Shown here piece by piece: positions 8,848 through 17,872 of a stretch of DNA of 64,000 bases. The notes under the pieces were generated by a model. It saw only the letters and a program-made list of their open reading frames with translations. It was not told the origin of the DNA and ran no database searches. Position numbers and translations under genes: made by a program. Source of the DNA: Plantibacter flavus (lineage in GTDB: Bacteria; Actinomycetota; Actinomycetes; Actinomycetales; Microbacteriaceae); the NCBI RefSeq assembly GCF_002024505.1, contig NZ_CP019402.1, forward strand, positions 2,294,001-2,358,000, in the 5' to 3' direction. Every line of letters starts with the position of its first letter. Position 1 is the stretch's first letter.

Positions 8848-11800
8848 TCAGCCGAGACAGTTCGGGCCGAGCAGGGACTTCAGCTCGCCGAAGAGTCCGG
8901 ACGAGAGGCTGACGCGATGGGGCAGCTCGAACACCCGCGCGATCTCGCCTCGGATGAGCTTCAACCGGACCTCGGTCGACCCGGCGTGCCGCGTCAGGAC
9001 GTCGCTGAGCGTGGTCACCGTCTCGGTCGTCGCCCGCGCGTCCGCCATCGACAGCTGGAGCATGCGGTCGGCACCGGCCTCTGGCAGTTCGGGCGAGAAG
9101 ATGCTGTACGCGTGGAGGTTCATCCCGTCGTCTCGGACACTGACCCGCCCGCGGACCACCACGATCGAGTCGCCGACGAGTTCGGAGGCGAACTCCTGAT
9201 ACGCCTTGCCCATGAACATGGCGGTCATCTCGCCGCCGAAGTCCTCGACCTGGATCATGCCGTACTGGTTACCGGAGGCCTTGGCGATCCGATGCTGGAC
9301 ACTCGTGACGAGCCCCGAGATCACGACGGTCTCGCCGTCCATGCCCTCGGAGGTCATGAGGTCGGTGATGGTCGTCGTGGCGTGCTTCGCCAACTCGATC
9401 TCGAGTCCGGCCAGCGGGTGGTCCGAGACGTACAGCCCCAGCATCTCCCGCTCGAAGTTGAGTTTGTCGCGCTTGCTCCAGTCGGGACGCGCGGGGACGC
9501 TCGCGAGCGGCACCTCGCCGACCTCGGCGAACAGGCTGTCGAAGTCGAAGCCGATGCTCCCGGACGCCTCGGCACGCTTGTCCTTCACGACCGAGTCGAC
9601 GGCGTCCTCGTGGATCTCGTAGAGCGCACGTCTGCTGTCGCCCATGGAGTCGAACGCGCCGGCTTTGATGAGCGACTCGATGGTCCGCTTGTTCGCCACC
9701 GGCAGCGGCACCTTGCGGAGGAAGTCGTGGAAGGAGGTGAACCGCCCCTCGCGCTCGCGTGCCTGCCGGATGAGCTCCACGACGTTCGAACCGACGTTGC
9801 GCACGGCACCCAGGCCGAACCGGATGTCCTCCCCGACTGCGGCGAAGAACCCGATGGACTCGTTGACGTCGGGCGGCAGGACCTGGATCCCCATGCGGCG
9901 GCACTCGTTGAGGTAGAGCGCCATCTTGTCCTTGGAGTCGCCGACACTCGTCAGCAGACCGGCCATGTACTCGGCCGGGTAGTGCGCCTTGAGGTACGCC
10001 GTCCAGTAGGAGATGACCCCGTAGGCGGCGGAGTGCGCTTTGTTGAAGGCGTAGTCCGAGAACGGGAGGAGGATCTCCCACAGCTTGTTGACGGCCTCCA
10101 TCGAGAAGCCGTTCGCGACCATGCCGCCGGAGAAGCCCTCGAACTGCTTGTCCAGTTCGGACTTCTTCTTCTTGCCCATCGCACGACGGAGGATGTCGGC
10201 CTGTCCGAGGGAGAAGCCGGCGACCTTCTGCGCGATTGCCATCACCTGCTCCTGATAGATGATCAGGCCGTAGCTCGTCGACAGGATCTCGGAGAGCGGT
10301 TCCTCGAGCTGCGGATGGATCGGGGTGATCTCCTGCAGGCCGTTCTTCCGCAGCGCGTAGTTCGTGTGCGAGTTCGCGCCCATCGGCCCGGGCCGGTACA
10401 GGGCGATCAGCGCCGAGATGTCCTCGAAGTTGTCGGGCTTCATGAGGCGCAGCAGCGCGCGCATCGGTCCGCCGTCGAGTTGGAACACCCCGAGGGTGTC
10501 GCCTCGGGACAGGAGTTCGTAGGCGCCGCGGTCGTCGAGCTCGAGATCCTCGAGGACGAGGTCGAGATCGCGGTTGCTCTTGATGTTGTCGAGGGCGTCG
10601 TTGATGATCGTCAGGTTGCGCAACCCGAGGAAGTCCATCTTGATCAATCCGAGGGACTCGCACGCCGGGTAGTCGAACTGCGTGACGATCTGGCCGTCCT
10701 GCTCGCGCTTCATGATCGGGATGATGTCGATGAGCGGGTCACTCGACATGATCACGCCGGCCGCGTGGACGCCCCACTGGCGCTTCAGGTTCTCGATGCC
10801 GAGCGCGGTCTCGAAGACGGTCCGCGCCTCCGGGTCGGTGTCGAGGATCCCACGGAGGTCGACCGCCTCCTTGTACCGCGGGTGCTTGGTGTCGAGGATG
10901 CCCTCGAGCGGGATGTCCTTGCCCATGACCGCCGGCGGCATGGCCTTCGTCAGCTTGTCGCCCATGCCGAACGGGAAGCCGAGGACGCGCGACGAGTCCT
11001 TGAGCGCCTGCTTGGCCTTGATGGTGCCGTACGTGACGATCTGCGCGACGCGCTCGTCGCCGTACTTCTCGGTGACGTACTTGATGACCTCGCCGCGGCG
11101 GCGGTCGTCGAAGTCGACGTCGAAGTCGGGCATCGAGACGCGGTCGGGGTTGAGGAACCGCTCGAAGATGAGCCCGTGGCGGAGTGGGTCGAGATCGGTG
11201 ATCTGCATCGCGTACGCCGCCATGGAACCCGCACCGGAACCACGACCGGGCCCGACGCGGATGCCGTTGCGCTTCGACCACTGGATGAAGTCGGCGACGA
11301 CGAGGAAGTACCCGGGGAAGCCCATCTGCACGATGACGCGCGTCTCGTAGTTCGCACGCTCGCGGACGTCGGCGGGGATCCCGTTCGGGTACCGCAGGTT
11401 CAGCCCGGTCTCGACCTCCTTGATGAACCAGCTCTCCTCGTTCTCCCCCTCCGGCACGGGGAAGCGCGGCATGTAGTTGGCCGAGGTGTCGAAGGCGACG
11501 TCGCATCGCTCGGCGATCGCGAGGGTGTTGTCGCACGCCTCGGGGTACTCACGGAACAGCCGGCGCATCTCGTCCGCGGACTTCAGGTAGAACTCGTCGG
11601 CGTCGAACTTGAAGCGGTTCGGGTCGTTGAGCGTGGAACCGGACTGCACGCAGAGGAGGGCGGCGTGCGCTTTGGCGTCCGCAGCGTGCGTGTAGTGGAG
11701 GTCGTTCGTCGCGAGGAGCGGGAGACCGAGGTCTTTCGACAGCCTGATGAGGTCGGCCATGATCCGGCGCTCGATCCCGAGCCCGTGGTCCATGATCTCG

Positions 11801-12366
11801 CAGAAGTAGTTCTCCGCGCCGAAGATGTCGCGGAAGTCCGCAGCGGCCTTGACCGCCTCGTCGTACTGGCCGAGACGGAGTCTCGTCTGCACCTCGCCAC
11901 TCGGGCAGCCGGTCGTCGCGATGAGGCCGGCGCTGTACTGACTCAGGATCTCCCGGTCCATGCGCGGCTTGAAGTAGTACCCCTCGATCGACGCCTTCGA
12001 CGAGAGCCGGAAGAGGTTGTGCATCCCCTCGGTCGTCTCCGAGAGCAAGGTCATGTGTGTGTAGGCGCCGGCGCCGGAGACGTCGTCTCCCCCGCCGTCG
12101 CCCCACTTGATCCGCGTCCGGTCACCGCGCGCGGTCCCCGGGGTGATGTACGCCTCGGTCCCGATGATCGGCTTGATCCCGGCATCGGTCGCCGTGCGCC
12201 AGAAGTCGAATGCGCCGAACATGTTGCCGTGGTCGGTCACGGCGACGGCGGGCATACCCTGCTCGACCGCGGCCTGGATGAGCGGCTTCACGCGGGCTGC
12301 TCCGTCGAGCATCGAATACTCGCTGTGGACGTGCAGATGGACGAACGAATCGGTGGACGTGGGCAC
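8848..12366 (-). CDS. dnaE: DNA polymerase III subunit alpha
   Basis: The 1172-residue replicative polymerase of the DnaE1 type. An N-terminal PHP domain begins FVHLHVHSEYSML. The polymerase core carries GPGRGSGAGSM and the catalytic acidic motif PDFDVDFDDRRR. A helix-hairpin-helix region and a C-terminal OB fold (starting near VVISGLVTSVQHRIAK) bind DNA. The GTG at 12366 is the first start of the conserved N-terminus and has GGAGG at 8 nt spacing. A TAGGCT box at 12430-12435 is the likely promoter. Length and full motif set indicate the essential replicase and not the error-prone DnaE2. Confidence 0.98.
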   Translation of the reverse strand: MPTSTDSFVHLHVHSEYSMLDGAARVKPLIQAAVEQGMPAVAVTDHGNMFGAFDFWRTATDAGIKPIIGTEAYITPGTARGDRTRIKWGDGGGDDVSGAGAYTHMTLLSETTEGMHNLFRLSSKASIEGYYFKPRMDREILSQYSAGLIATTGCPSGEVQTRLRLGQYDEAVKAAADFRDIFGAENYFCEIMDHGLGIERRIMADLIRLSKDLGLPLLATNDLHYTHAADAKAHAALLCVQSGSTLNDPNRFKFDADEFYLKSADEMRRLFREYPEACDNTLAIAERCDVAFDTSANYMPRFPVPEGENEESWFIKEVETGLNLRYPNGIPADVRERANYETRVIVQMGFPGYFLVVADFIQWSKRNGIRVGPGRGSGAGSMAAYAMQITDLDPLRHGLIFERFLNPDRVSMPDFDVDFDDRRRGEVIKYVTEKYGDERVAQIVTYGTIKAKQALKDSSRVLGFPFGMGDKLTKAMPPAVMGKDIPLEGILDTKHPRYKEAVDLRGILDTDPEARTVFETALGIENLKRQWGVHAAGVIMSSDPLIDIIPIMKREQDGQIVTQFDYPACESLGLIKMDFLGLRNLTIINDALDNIKSNRDLDLVLEDLELDDRGAYELLSRGDTLGVFQLDGGPMRALLRLMKPDNFEDISALIALYRPGPMGANSHTNYALRKNGLQEITPIHPQLEEPLSEILSTSYGLIIYQEQVMAIAQKVAGFSLGQADILRRAMGKKKKSELDKQFEGFSGGMVANGFSMEAVNKLWEILLPFSDYAFNKAHSAAYGVISYWTAYLKAHYPAEYMAGLLTSVGDSKDKMALYLNECRRMGIQVLPPDVNESIGFFAAVGEDIRFGLGAVRNVGSNVVELIRQAREREGRFTSFHDFLRKVPLPVANKRTIESLIKAGAFDSMGDSRRALYEIHEDAVDSVVKDKRAEASGSIGFDFDSLFAEVGEVPLASVPARPDWSKRDKLNFEREMLGLYVSDHPLAGLEIELAKHATTTITDLMTSEGMDGETVVISGLVTSVQHRIAKASGNQYGMIQVEDFGGEMTAMFMGKAYQEFASELVGDSIVVVRGRVSVRDDGMNLHAYSIFSPELPEAGADRMLQLSMADARATTETVTTLSDVLTRHAGSTEVRLKLIRGEIARVFELPHRVSLSSGLFGELKSLLGPNCLG

Positions 12367-12429
12367 GGACGGCGCCTCCGGGGATCGTGCTGTGGGGTTC
12401 GGCGCGGACGCCGAGGTGGTCTGTGATCC

Positions 12430-12435
12430 AGCCTA
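12430..12435 (-). promoter_or_regulatory. probable -10 box of dnaE
   Basis: TAGGCT on the minus strand, giving a leader of roughly 55 nt. It sits beside a short hairpin (12436-12453, 6-bp stem) that may weakly end rluD transcripts. The remaining 137-nt gap shows no other signal. Confidence 0.35.
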
Positions 12436-12503
12436 ACCGTCACCGCTGACGGTCGACTCCTGCGACGTCGTCACGCATGGCGACGGGAGGGCTGGGCGTC
12501 GGC

Positions 12504-13427
12504 TCAGTCGAGTTCGAGCACGGACAGGGCGTGCTGGAGGTCCGCCGGATAGGCAGCCTCGAACCGCACGAACTCCCCCGTGGCCGGGTGGGCGAACCCG
12601 AGCTTCGTGGCGTGGAGCCACTGGCGGGTGAGCCCCAGCCGAGCTGAGAGCGCAGCGTCGGCTCCGTACATCGTGTCGCCGACGCAGGGGTGCCGCTGGG
12701 CCGCCATGTGCACGCGGATCTGGTGGGTGCGGCCGGTCTCCAGGTGCACCTCGAGCAGCGAGGCGTACGGGAACGCCTCGAGCGTCTCGTAGTGGGTGAT
12801 CGACGGCTTGCCGTCGGCTGTCACGGCGAACCGCCAGTCGTGACGCGGATGGCGGCCGATCGGTCCGTCGATGGTGCCCGCGAGTGGATCGGGGTGCCCC
12901 TGCACCACAGCGCGGTAGATCTTCTCGACCTCGCGGTCGTGGAAGGCCCGCTTGAGCCAGGTGTAGGCCCGCTCGGTCTTCGCGACGACCATGAGGCCGC
13001 TCGTCCCGGCGTCCAGCCGATGGACGATGCCTGCGCGCTCGGCGGCTCCCGAGGTCGAGATGCGGAAGCCCGCCGCCGCGAGGGCACCGAGCACCGTCGG
13101 TCCCTCCCAACCGACCGAAGGATGCGCCGCGACGCCCGCAGGCTTGTCGACGACGACGATCTCGTCGTCGTCGTGGACGATGCCGAGGTCGGGGACGGCG
13201 ATCGGGACGATCACGGCCTCCCGTCGAGGCGTCCATTCGATCTCGAGCCAGGCGCCGCCGAGCAGGCGGTCGGACTTGTCGACCGACTTCCCGTTCATGG
13301 CGACTCCGCCGGCCACGGCCACCTCGGCCGCGTAGCTGCGCGAGAAGCCCAGGAGCTTGGCGAGTCCGGCGTCGACGCGCTCGCCGTCGAGTCCGTCGGG
13401 GACGTACAGGCTGCGGGACTCGTTCAC
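12504..13427 (-). CDS. rluD: 23S rRNA pseudouridine synthase, RluD/RluA family
   Basis: A 307-residue enzyme that isomerises uridines in large-subunit rRNA. An N-terminal S4 RNA-binding domain (about residues 12-60, [16 protein letters not shown]) precedes the catalytic domain. The catalytic Asp is in [16 protein letters not shown]. Downstream motifs [11 protein letters not shown] and [10 protein letters not shown] are typical of the RluA/RluC/RluD group. The GTG at 13427 overlaps the lspA stop by 4 nt (GTGA), so the pair is coupled. RluD is the best match by order (lspA-rluD is conserved in bacteria), but the exact uridine targets are inferred. Confidence 0.93.
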   Translation of the reverse strand: MNESRSLYVPDGLDGERVDAGLAKLLGFSRSYAAEVAVAGGVAMNGKSVDKSDRLLGGAWLEIEWTPRREAVIVPIAVPDLGIVHDDDEIVVVDKPAGVAAHPSVGWEGPTVLGALAAAGFRISTSGAAERAGIVHRLDAGTSGLMVVAKTERAYTWLKRAFHDREVEKIYRAVVQGHPDPLAGTIDGPIGRHPRHDWRFAVTADGKPSITHYETLEAFPYASLLEVHLETGRTHQIRVHMAAQRHPCVGDTMYGADAALSARLGLTRQWLHATKLGFAHPATGEFVRFEAAYPADLQHALSVLELD

Positions 13428-14104
13428 GGGCGACCTGCGTCCGGGTTCGCGTCGCCGGGCTCCGCGGGATCGAGGGTGGCCGCGTCGGCTTCGGCCTCGC
13501 GGTCCTCCGCCTCCTGGGCGGCCCGTTCACTCGCTCGCGTCGTGCGCGTGCCGTCGAGGTTGACACCGAAGAGCGTCAGGAGGATGAACAGCGCCATGCT
13601 GACCACGATGCAGATGTCGGCCACGTTGTAGATCGCGGGGAGCATCCAGGGCGTCGAGATGAAGTCGACGACGTGGCCGAGGCCGAAGGACGGCTCTCGG
13701 AAGAGGCGGTCGGTCAGATTGCCGAGCACGCCGCCGAGGAGCAGACCGAAGACGATCGCCCACGCTCGCGAACGGATGCGGCGCGCGAACCAGACGATGA
13801 CGACGACGACGACCGCGGCGAGGATCGAGAAGATCCAGGTGTAGCCGGCCCCCAGCGAGAAGGCGGCACCCGAATTCTTGACGAAGTACAGGACCAGCGC
13901 CTGCCCGAAGACGGGGACGGACTCACCGACCGTCAGGTTGGTGGTGACGAGGAACTTCGTGAACTGGTCGGCCGAATAGGCCACGACGGCAACCAGCGCC
14001 AGGACTGCAAGAGTCCTGGCGCTGGCCTTCGACGGTGATGCGGGAGACAACCGGGTGTCTGCGCTAGACCGCTGCGCTGTCGGCGGTGACGCCGGACTTC
14101 GCAT
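13424..14104 (-). CDS. lspA: lipoprotein signal peptidase (signal peptidase II)
   Basis: An inner-membrane aspartic peptidase that cleaves prolipoproteins after lipidation; CtaC and the ABC binding protein in this window are likely substrates. Four spans and both catalytic Asp motifs are visible ([10 protein letters not shown] and YNVADICIV). The protein has a polar N-terminal tail and a long acidic C-terminal tail (about 45 residues), more than the usual 160-residue core. The start is uncertain: the ATG at 14104 overlaps the divIVA 3' end by 41 nt without a clear ribosome-binding site, and a TTG at 14050 is an alternative. Confidence 0.93.
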   Translation of the reverse strand: MRSPASPPTAQRSSADTRLSPASPSKASARTLAVLALVAVVAYSADQFTKFLVTTNLTVGESVPVFGQALVLYFVKNSGAAFSLGAGYTWIFSILAAVVVVVIVWFARRIRSRAWAIVFGLLLGGVLGNLTDRLFREPSFGLGHVVDFISTPWMLPAIYNVADICIVVSMALFILLTLFGVNLDGTRTTRASERAAQEAEDREAEADAATLDPAEPGDANPDAGRP

Positions 14105-14705
14105 CGGGAGCGGAGCTCGACGACGAGGCGTCGAGGTCCTTCAGCTGACCCTCGATGTAGCTGCGGAGCTGCGAGCGGTACTCACGCTCGAAGTTGCGCA
14201 GCTCGTCGATCTTGTGCTCCAGCACGGAGCGTTCCTGCTCGAGGATCTGCATCTGTGCGCGCTGCTTGGCCTCGGCCTCGGCGACGACACGTGCTGCGGT
14301 CGCGTGACCTTCGGCGATGAGTGCGTCGCGACGCTGAGCGCCCTCTGCGACGTGCTCGTCGTGCAGGCGGCGCGCCAGCTGCAGGAGGTTGTTGGAGCTC
14401 TCGGCCGTGTTGTCGGTCGACTCTGCGGCAGGAGCCGCTGCGGGTGCGACGACCGGAGCCGGTGCGGGAGCGGGCTCAGCCTTCGCGAGCGCGGCGGGAG
14501 CGGAGGAACCGCCCTTCTGCAGCTCGGCGACCTTGGCCTCGGCCGCGGTCAGCTTCTGCTGGACCTCGTCCTTCTCCTGGATGAGGCGACGCAGTTCGAC
14601 GACGACCTCGTCGAGGAAGTCGTCCACCTCGTCCTGGTCGTAGCCTTCGCGGAACTTGGTCTGCTGAAACCGCTTCTGGACCACGTCTTCGGGAGTGAGC
14701 GCCAT
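14064..14705 (-). CDS. divIVA: DivIVA/Wag31 polar growth scaffold
   Basis: A 213-residue coiled-coil protein that binds curved membrane at poles and septa and recruits the wall-elongation machinery in actinobacteria. The N-terminal membrane-binding domain reads MALTPEDVVQKRFQQTKF, followed by GYDQDEVDDFLDEV. Two coiled-coil segments (about 35-65 and 115-190) flank an Ala/Pro-rich linker. In mycobacteria the equivalent protein is phosphorylated by Ser/Thr kinases; candidate Thr residues exist here, but the site cannot be assigned. A 170-nt gap separates it from yggT upstream. Confidence 0.95.
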   Translation of the reverse strand: MALTPEDVVQKRFQQTKFREGYDQDEVDDFLDEVVVELRRLIQEKDEVQQKLTAAEAKVAELQKGGSSAPAALAKAEPAPAPAPVVAPAAAPAAESTDNTAESSNNLLQLARRLHDEHVAEGAQRRDALIAEGHATAARVVAEAEAKQRAQMQILEQERSVLEHKIDELRNFEREYRSQLRSYIEGQLKDLDASSSSSAPDAKSGVTADSAAV

Positions 14706-14879
14706 AGCGAACCACCTTCACTGTCGAATCGAAAATCTGTGTACAACGCCCCCACGCTAGCAAAGTCTGACCCAGTGGGTGAGACATGTTGTCAGCGTCG
14801 GAGCTTCCCGTCAGGTGACGGGCGTTCTATCGTAGCCGCACAATCGTCGTGAACCCTGCGCGTGCACCGACGTCGGCGG

Positions 14880-15176
14880 CTACAGGAGCTGGACGAGCGT
14901 CATCGCGATGATGCAACACAGCATCGTCAGCGTCCAACCGAAGTCGAGCGCGACGGGACCGACCGCGACGCGCGGCAGGACGCGGCGGAAGAACCGGATC
15001 GGCGGGTCGGTGACCGTGAAACTCAGCTCGGCGAGGACCAGGCCGACGCCCGACGGTCGCCACTGCGGGCGGAGCACCCGAGCCAGGTCGAGGATGAACC
15101 GCGCCCAGAGGACGAAGAAGTACAGGAGCAGCGCGAGATAGAGGATCGTGCCGATCACGGAGATGAGAGAAGCCAC
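14880..15176 (-). CDS. YggT family membrane protein
   Basis: A 98-residue membrane protein with two hydrophobic segments (about 3-25 and 73-97) separated by the conserved TDPPIRFFRRVLPRV loop. YggT proteins sit next to sepF and divIVA in Gram-positive and actinobacterial dcw clusters; a role in membrane or osmotic homeostasis is proposed but unclear. The GTG at 15176 is chosen because it begins 7 nt after the sepF stop and gives a start typical of the family. A GAGGG run is very close to it, and an in-frame GTG at 15158 remains possible. Confidence 0.88.
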   Translation of the reverse strand: MASLISVIGTILYLALLLYFFVLWARFILDLARVLRPQWRPSGVGLVLAELSFTVTDPPIRFFRRVLPRVAVGPVALDFGWTLTMLCCIIAMTLVQLL

Positions 15177-15183
15177 CCCTCGA

Positions 15184-15699
15184 TTATGACTGAGCGAAGA
15201 AGGTCGCCTCGGTCGCTTCCGGTGCACCCTGCCCGTTGTCGCCGGAAACGGCGACGTGCTCGGGCGAGAGCAGGAACACCTTGCTCGTCACTCGCTCGAT
15301 CTTCCCGTAGAGGCCCTGTGAGAGGCCACTGGCGAAGTCGATGAGGCGTCGGGCGTCGCCGTCGCTCATCTGGGAGAGGTTGATGATGACCGGCACACCG
15401 TCGCGGAAGCTCTCGGCGATGATCTGAGCGTCGCGGTACTGCTTGGGGTGCACCGTGAGGATCTCGTTGAGGTCGGAGCTCGGGGCGACCGGCTGACGGA
15501 CCGGGACCGGCTTGCGCAGCGGGGTCACGGGAGCGGCCTTCTCGACGCGCTCGACCCGCTCTGCGCGCTCAGGACGTTCTGCCCGGCGAGGCTCGGCCTG
15601 CTGCGTGGGCTCGGCCTGAGCAGCGTGCTGCTGCTCGTACTCGAGATCATCGTCGGCGAGCCCGAGGTACACCATGGTCTTCTTCAGTGGGTTCGACAT
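15184..15699 (-). CDS. sepF: cell division protein SepF
   Basis: A 171-residue FtsZ-binding membrane anchor, taking the place of FtsA, which is absent from the cluster. The N-terminal amphipathic helix ([14 protein letters not shown]) binds membrane. A charged low-complexity linker rich in Arg-Ala-Glu repeats (about 30-75) leads to the C-terminal SepF fold, with [33 protein letters not shown] and VFLLSPEHV. The ATG at 15699 has GGAGGAAAC immediately upstream and is clearly the start, although the frame is open further. Followed by yggT. Confidence 0.96.
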   Translation of the reverse strand: MSNPLKKTMVYLGLADDDLEYEQQHAAQAEPTQQAEPRRAERPERAERVERVEKAAPVTPLRKPVPVRQPVAPSSDLNEILTVHPKQYRDAQIIAESFRDGVPVIINLSQMSDGDARRLIDFASGLSQGLYGKIERVTSKVFLLSPEHVAVSGDNGQGAPEATEATFFAQS

Positions 15700-15743
15700 C
15701 GTTTCCTCCGTGATCTGCGGTCCTTGCACCTTCGAGATTAACG

Positions 15744-16457
15744 TCACACCGGACGATTCCCGGTGATTGCCGTGCCGATGCGTAGGTGTGTCGCGCCCGC
15801 TTCGATCGCCTCGACGTAGTCGTGGCTCATCCCGATCGACAGACCGTCGGCCTGCGGAGCGAGGGATCGCACCCGCGCGGACGCCGCGACGACGCGCGCG
15901 AACGCATCGGCCGGCGGCTCGTCGAGCGGCGCGACGGCCATGACGCCCCGCAGGACGACACCCTCGGCCTCGAGCGTCTCCGTGGCGAGCGCTTCCAGCG
16001 CCGCATCGCCGACCACGCCACCCCGACCCGGGTCGTCGGTCAGGTTCACCTGGAGGAAGACCTCGAGGAGGCGGTCCGGTGATGAGAGCGCCCGCAGGAG
16101 TTCGGGTCGGTCCACCGAGTGCACGGCGTCGACGTATCGGCGCACCTGCTTGGCCTTATTCGTCTGCAACTGGCCGACGAAGTGCCACCGCAACCCGAGT
16201 CCGGACGCAGCCTCGGCCTTGTCACGGGCCTCCGGGTGTCGGTTCTCCCCCACGTCGGTCACCCCGGCGGCCGCGAGCTGCTGCACGAGTGCGACCGGAT
16301 GGAACTTCGTCACGACGATGAGCGTCGGCTCATCGGCTCGACCGGCTGCACGGGCGGCGTCTGCGACGCGGCCGCGGATCGCCGCGAGGCGATCGACCAG
16401 AGCCGGATCGGGCTCCGAAGAGCCCGATCCGGCCGGGGTGATCGAGTCGCCGCCCAC
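15744..16457 (-). CDS. pyridoxal phosphate homeostasis protein (YggS/PLPBP)
   Basis: A 237-residue PLP-binding protein with an alanine-racemase-like barrel and no known catalytic activity, involved in vitamin B6 homeostasis. The PLP lysine lies in IVVTKFHP, and the conserved GEN motif is followed by [18 protein letters not shown] and the C-terminal [13 protein letters not shown] with HLRIGTAI are family signatures. The GTG at 16457 shares 1 nt with the ftsZ stop (TAGTG). In many actinobacteria a YfiH/PgeF gene sits between ftsZ and this gene; here there is no room for one. Confidence 0.93.
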   Translation of the reverse strand: MGGDSITPAGSGSSEPDPALVDRLAAIRGRVADAARAAGRADEPTLIVVTKFHPVALVQQLAAAGVTDVGENRHPEARDKAEAASGLGLRWHFVGQLQTNKAKQVRRYVDAVHSVDRPELLRALSSPDRLLEVFLQVNLTDDPGRGGVVGDAALEALATETLEAEGVVLRGVMAVAPLDEPPADAFARVVAASARVRSLAPQADGLSIGMSHDYVEAIEAGATHLRIGTAITGNRPV

Positions 16458-17713
16458 TACTTCAGGAAGTCGGGGATGTCCAGCTCGCCCTCGTCGTCGA
16501 ACGAGGGGTCGACGACGGCGGTCTCGACGACCGCTTCAGGCTGGCGGTGCGTCGCACCGGAGAAGGGCGAGGACGCGTTCTGCCTGGAGCCCCAGTCACC
16601 GCCGGAGGCGACCGGCGCCGCAGCAGGTGCCGAGCGGTGCTCGGACGACTCGGAGGCCGGATTGGCCGAGGTGCTGATCGGAGCACTGGGCGCCTCGTCA
16701 GAGGTGCTCATGACGCCGCCCGAGATGACCGCGTCGGCCGGCGAGGCCGCCGTCCTGGTGAGGGGCTCGCCACCGTCGAATCCGGCGGCGATGACGGTGA
16801 CGCGCACCTCGTCGCCGAGGGTGTCGTCGACGACCGCACCGAAGATGATGTTCGCCTCGGGGTGCACGGCCTCCTGGACGAGCTTGGCTGCGTCGTTGAT
16901 CTCGAAGATGCCGAGGTTCGAGCCACCCTGGATGGACAGCAGGACACCGTGGGCGCCCTCGATGCTCGCTTCGAGGAGCGGGGAGGCGACGGCGAGTTCA
17001 GCCGCCTTGATGGCACGGTCCGCGCCACGCGAGGAGCCGATACCCATGAGGGCGGAGCCGGCTCCCTGCATGACCGACTTGACGTCGGCGAAGTCGAGGT
17101 TGATGAGGCCGGGGGTGGTGATGAGGTCGGTGATGCCCTGGACACCGGCGAGGAGTACCTGGTCGGCGGTCGCGAACGCCTCGAGCATGCTGATGCCGCG
17201 GTCGCTGATCTCCAGCAGGCGGTCGTTCGGCACGACGATGAGCGTGTCGACCTCCTCCTTCAGGCGGGCGACGCCGAGCTCGGCCTGGGCCTGACGGCGA
17301 CGACCCTCGAAGCCGAAGGGCTTCGTGACGACACCGATGGTCAGCGCACCGATCGACTTCGCGATCCGTGCCACGACGGGTGCGCCACCGGTTCCGGTGC
17401 CGCCACCCTCGCCGGCGGTGACGAACACCATGTCGGCGCCGGCGATCGCCTCTTCGATCTCCTCGGCGTGATCCTCCGCCGCACGGCGTCCGACCTCGGG
17501 GTCGGCACCGGCGCCGAGGCCGCGGGTGATCTCGCGGCCGACGTCGAGCTTGACGTCGGCATCGCTCATCAGCAGCGCTTGCGCGTCCGTGTTGATGGCG
17601 ATGAATTCCACGCCTCGGAGGCCGAGCTCGATCATGCGGTTGACCGCGTTGACACCGCCGCCGCCGATACCGACGACCTTGATGACGGCGAGGTAGTTCT
17701 GGTTTGTAGTCAC
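16457..17713 (-). CDS. ftsZ: cell division protein FtsZ
   Basis: A 418-residue tubulin-like GTPase that forms the Z-ring. The GTP-binding signature [11 protein letters not shown] is present, with the N-terminal [16 protein letters not shown] and the T7-loop region NLDFADV. A Pro/Ala/Ser-rich linker (about 315-400) precedes the conserved C-terminal peptide [12 protein letters not shown], which binds SepF and FtsW in relatives. The start is a GTG at 17713 with GGAGG 6 nt upstream. Upstream lies an AT-rich region with an inverted repeat, a likely separate ftsZ promoter. Neighbours are ftsQ upstream and yggS directly downstream. Confidence 0.98.
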   Translation of the reverse strand: MTTNQNYLAVIKVVGIGGGGVNAVNRMIELGLRGVEFIAINTDAQALLMSDADVKLDVGREITRGLGAGADPEVGRRAAEDHAEEIEEAIAGADMVFVTAGEGGGTGTGGAPVVARIAKSIGALTIGVVTKPFGFEGRRRQAQAELGVARLKEEVDTLIVVPNDRLLEISDRGISMLEAFATADQVLLAGVQGITDLITTPGLINLDFADVKSVMQGAGSALMGIGSSRGADRAIKAAELAVASPLLEASIEGAHGVLLSIQGGSNLGIFEINDAAKLVQEAVHPEANIIFGAVVDDTLGDEVRVTVIAAGFDGGEPLTRTAASPADAVISGGVMSTSDEAPSAPISTSANPASESSEHRSAPAAAPVASGGDWGSRQNASSPFSGATHRQPEAVVETAVVDPSFDDEGELDIPDFLK

Positions 17714-17872
17714 TTCAGGCCTCCGTGAGAACTCTCAACCTCTAGTTAAGGTTTAAAGTTATGCTGCGTATGCATTTTCTGTCCTGAGCACGACGTTAGG
17801 GCCCAGCCCCGACCGTGTCGGGACGCTTCCGGGCGTGTCGGCACATCGACGGGAATATCCCGGTGCGCTTCC
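17714..17872 (-). promoter_or_regulatory. ftsZ upstream region with inverted and direct repeats
   Basis: The 159 nt between ftsQ and ftsZ contain an unusually AT-rich patch (about 17740-17785) with several possible -10 boxes. The inverted repeat AACCT-N7-AGGTT lies at 17737-17753. Further upstream, GTGTCGG occurs twice, 20 bp apart (17815-17821 and 17835-17841, + strand reading). This looks like a regulated promoter giving ftsZ its own transcript inside the cluster. Which protein binds is unknown; FtsR, encoded in this window, is a candidate. Confidence 0.45.

Noticed and set aside
8701..12426. A 1241-codon open frame on the + strand opposite dnaE
   Set aside because: It is a shadow of dnaE: high GC at third positions leaves antisense frames open. 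The product is Arg/Asp/Val-rich with no known motifs, while the minus strand encodes an intact polymerase.
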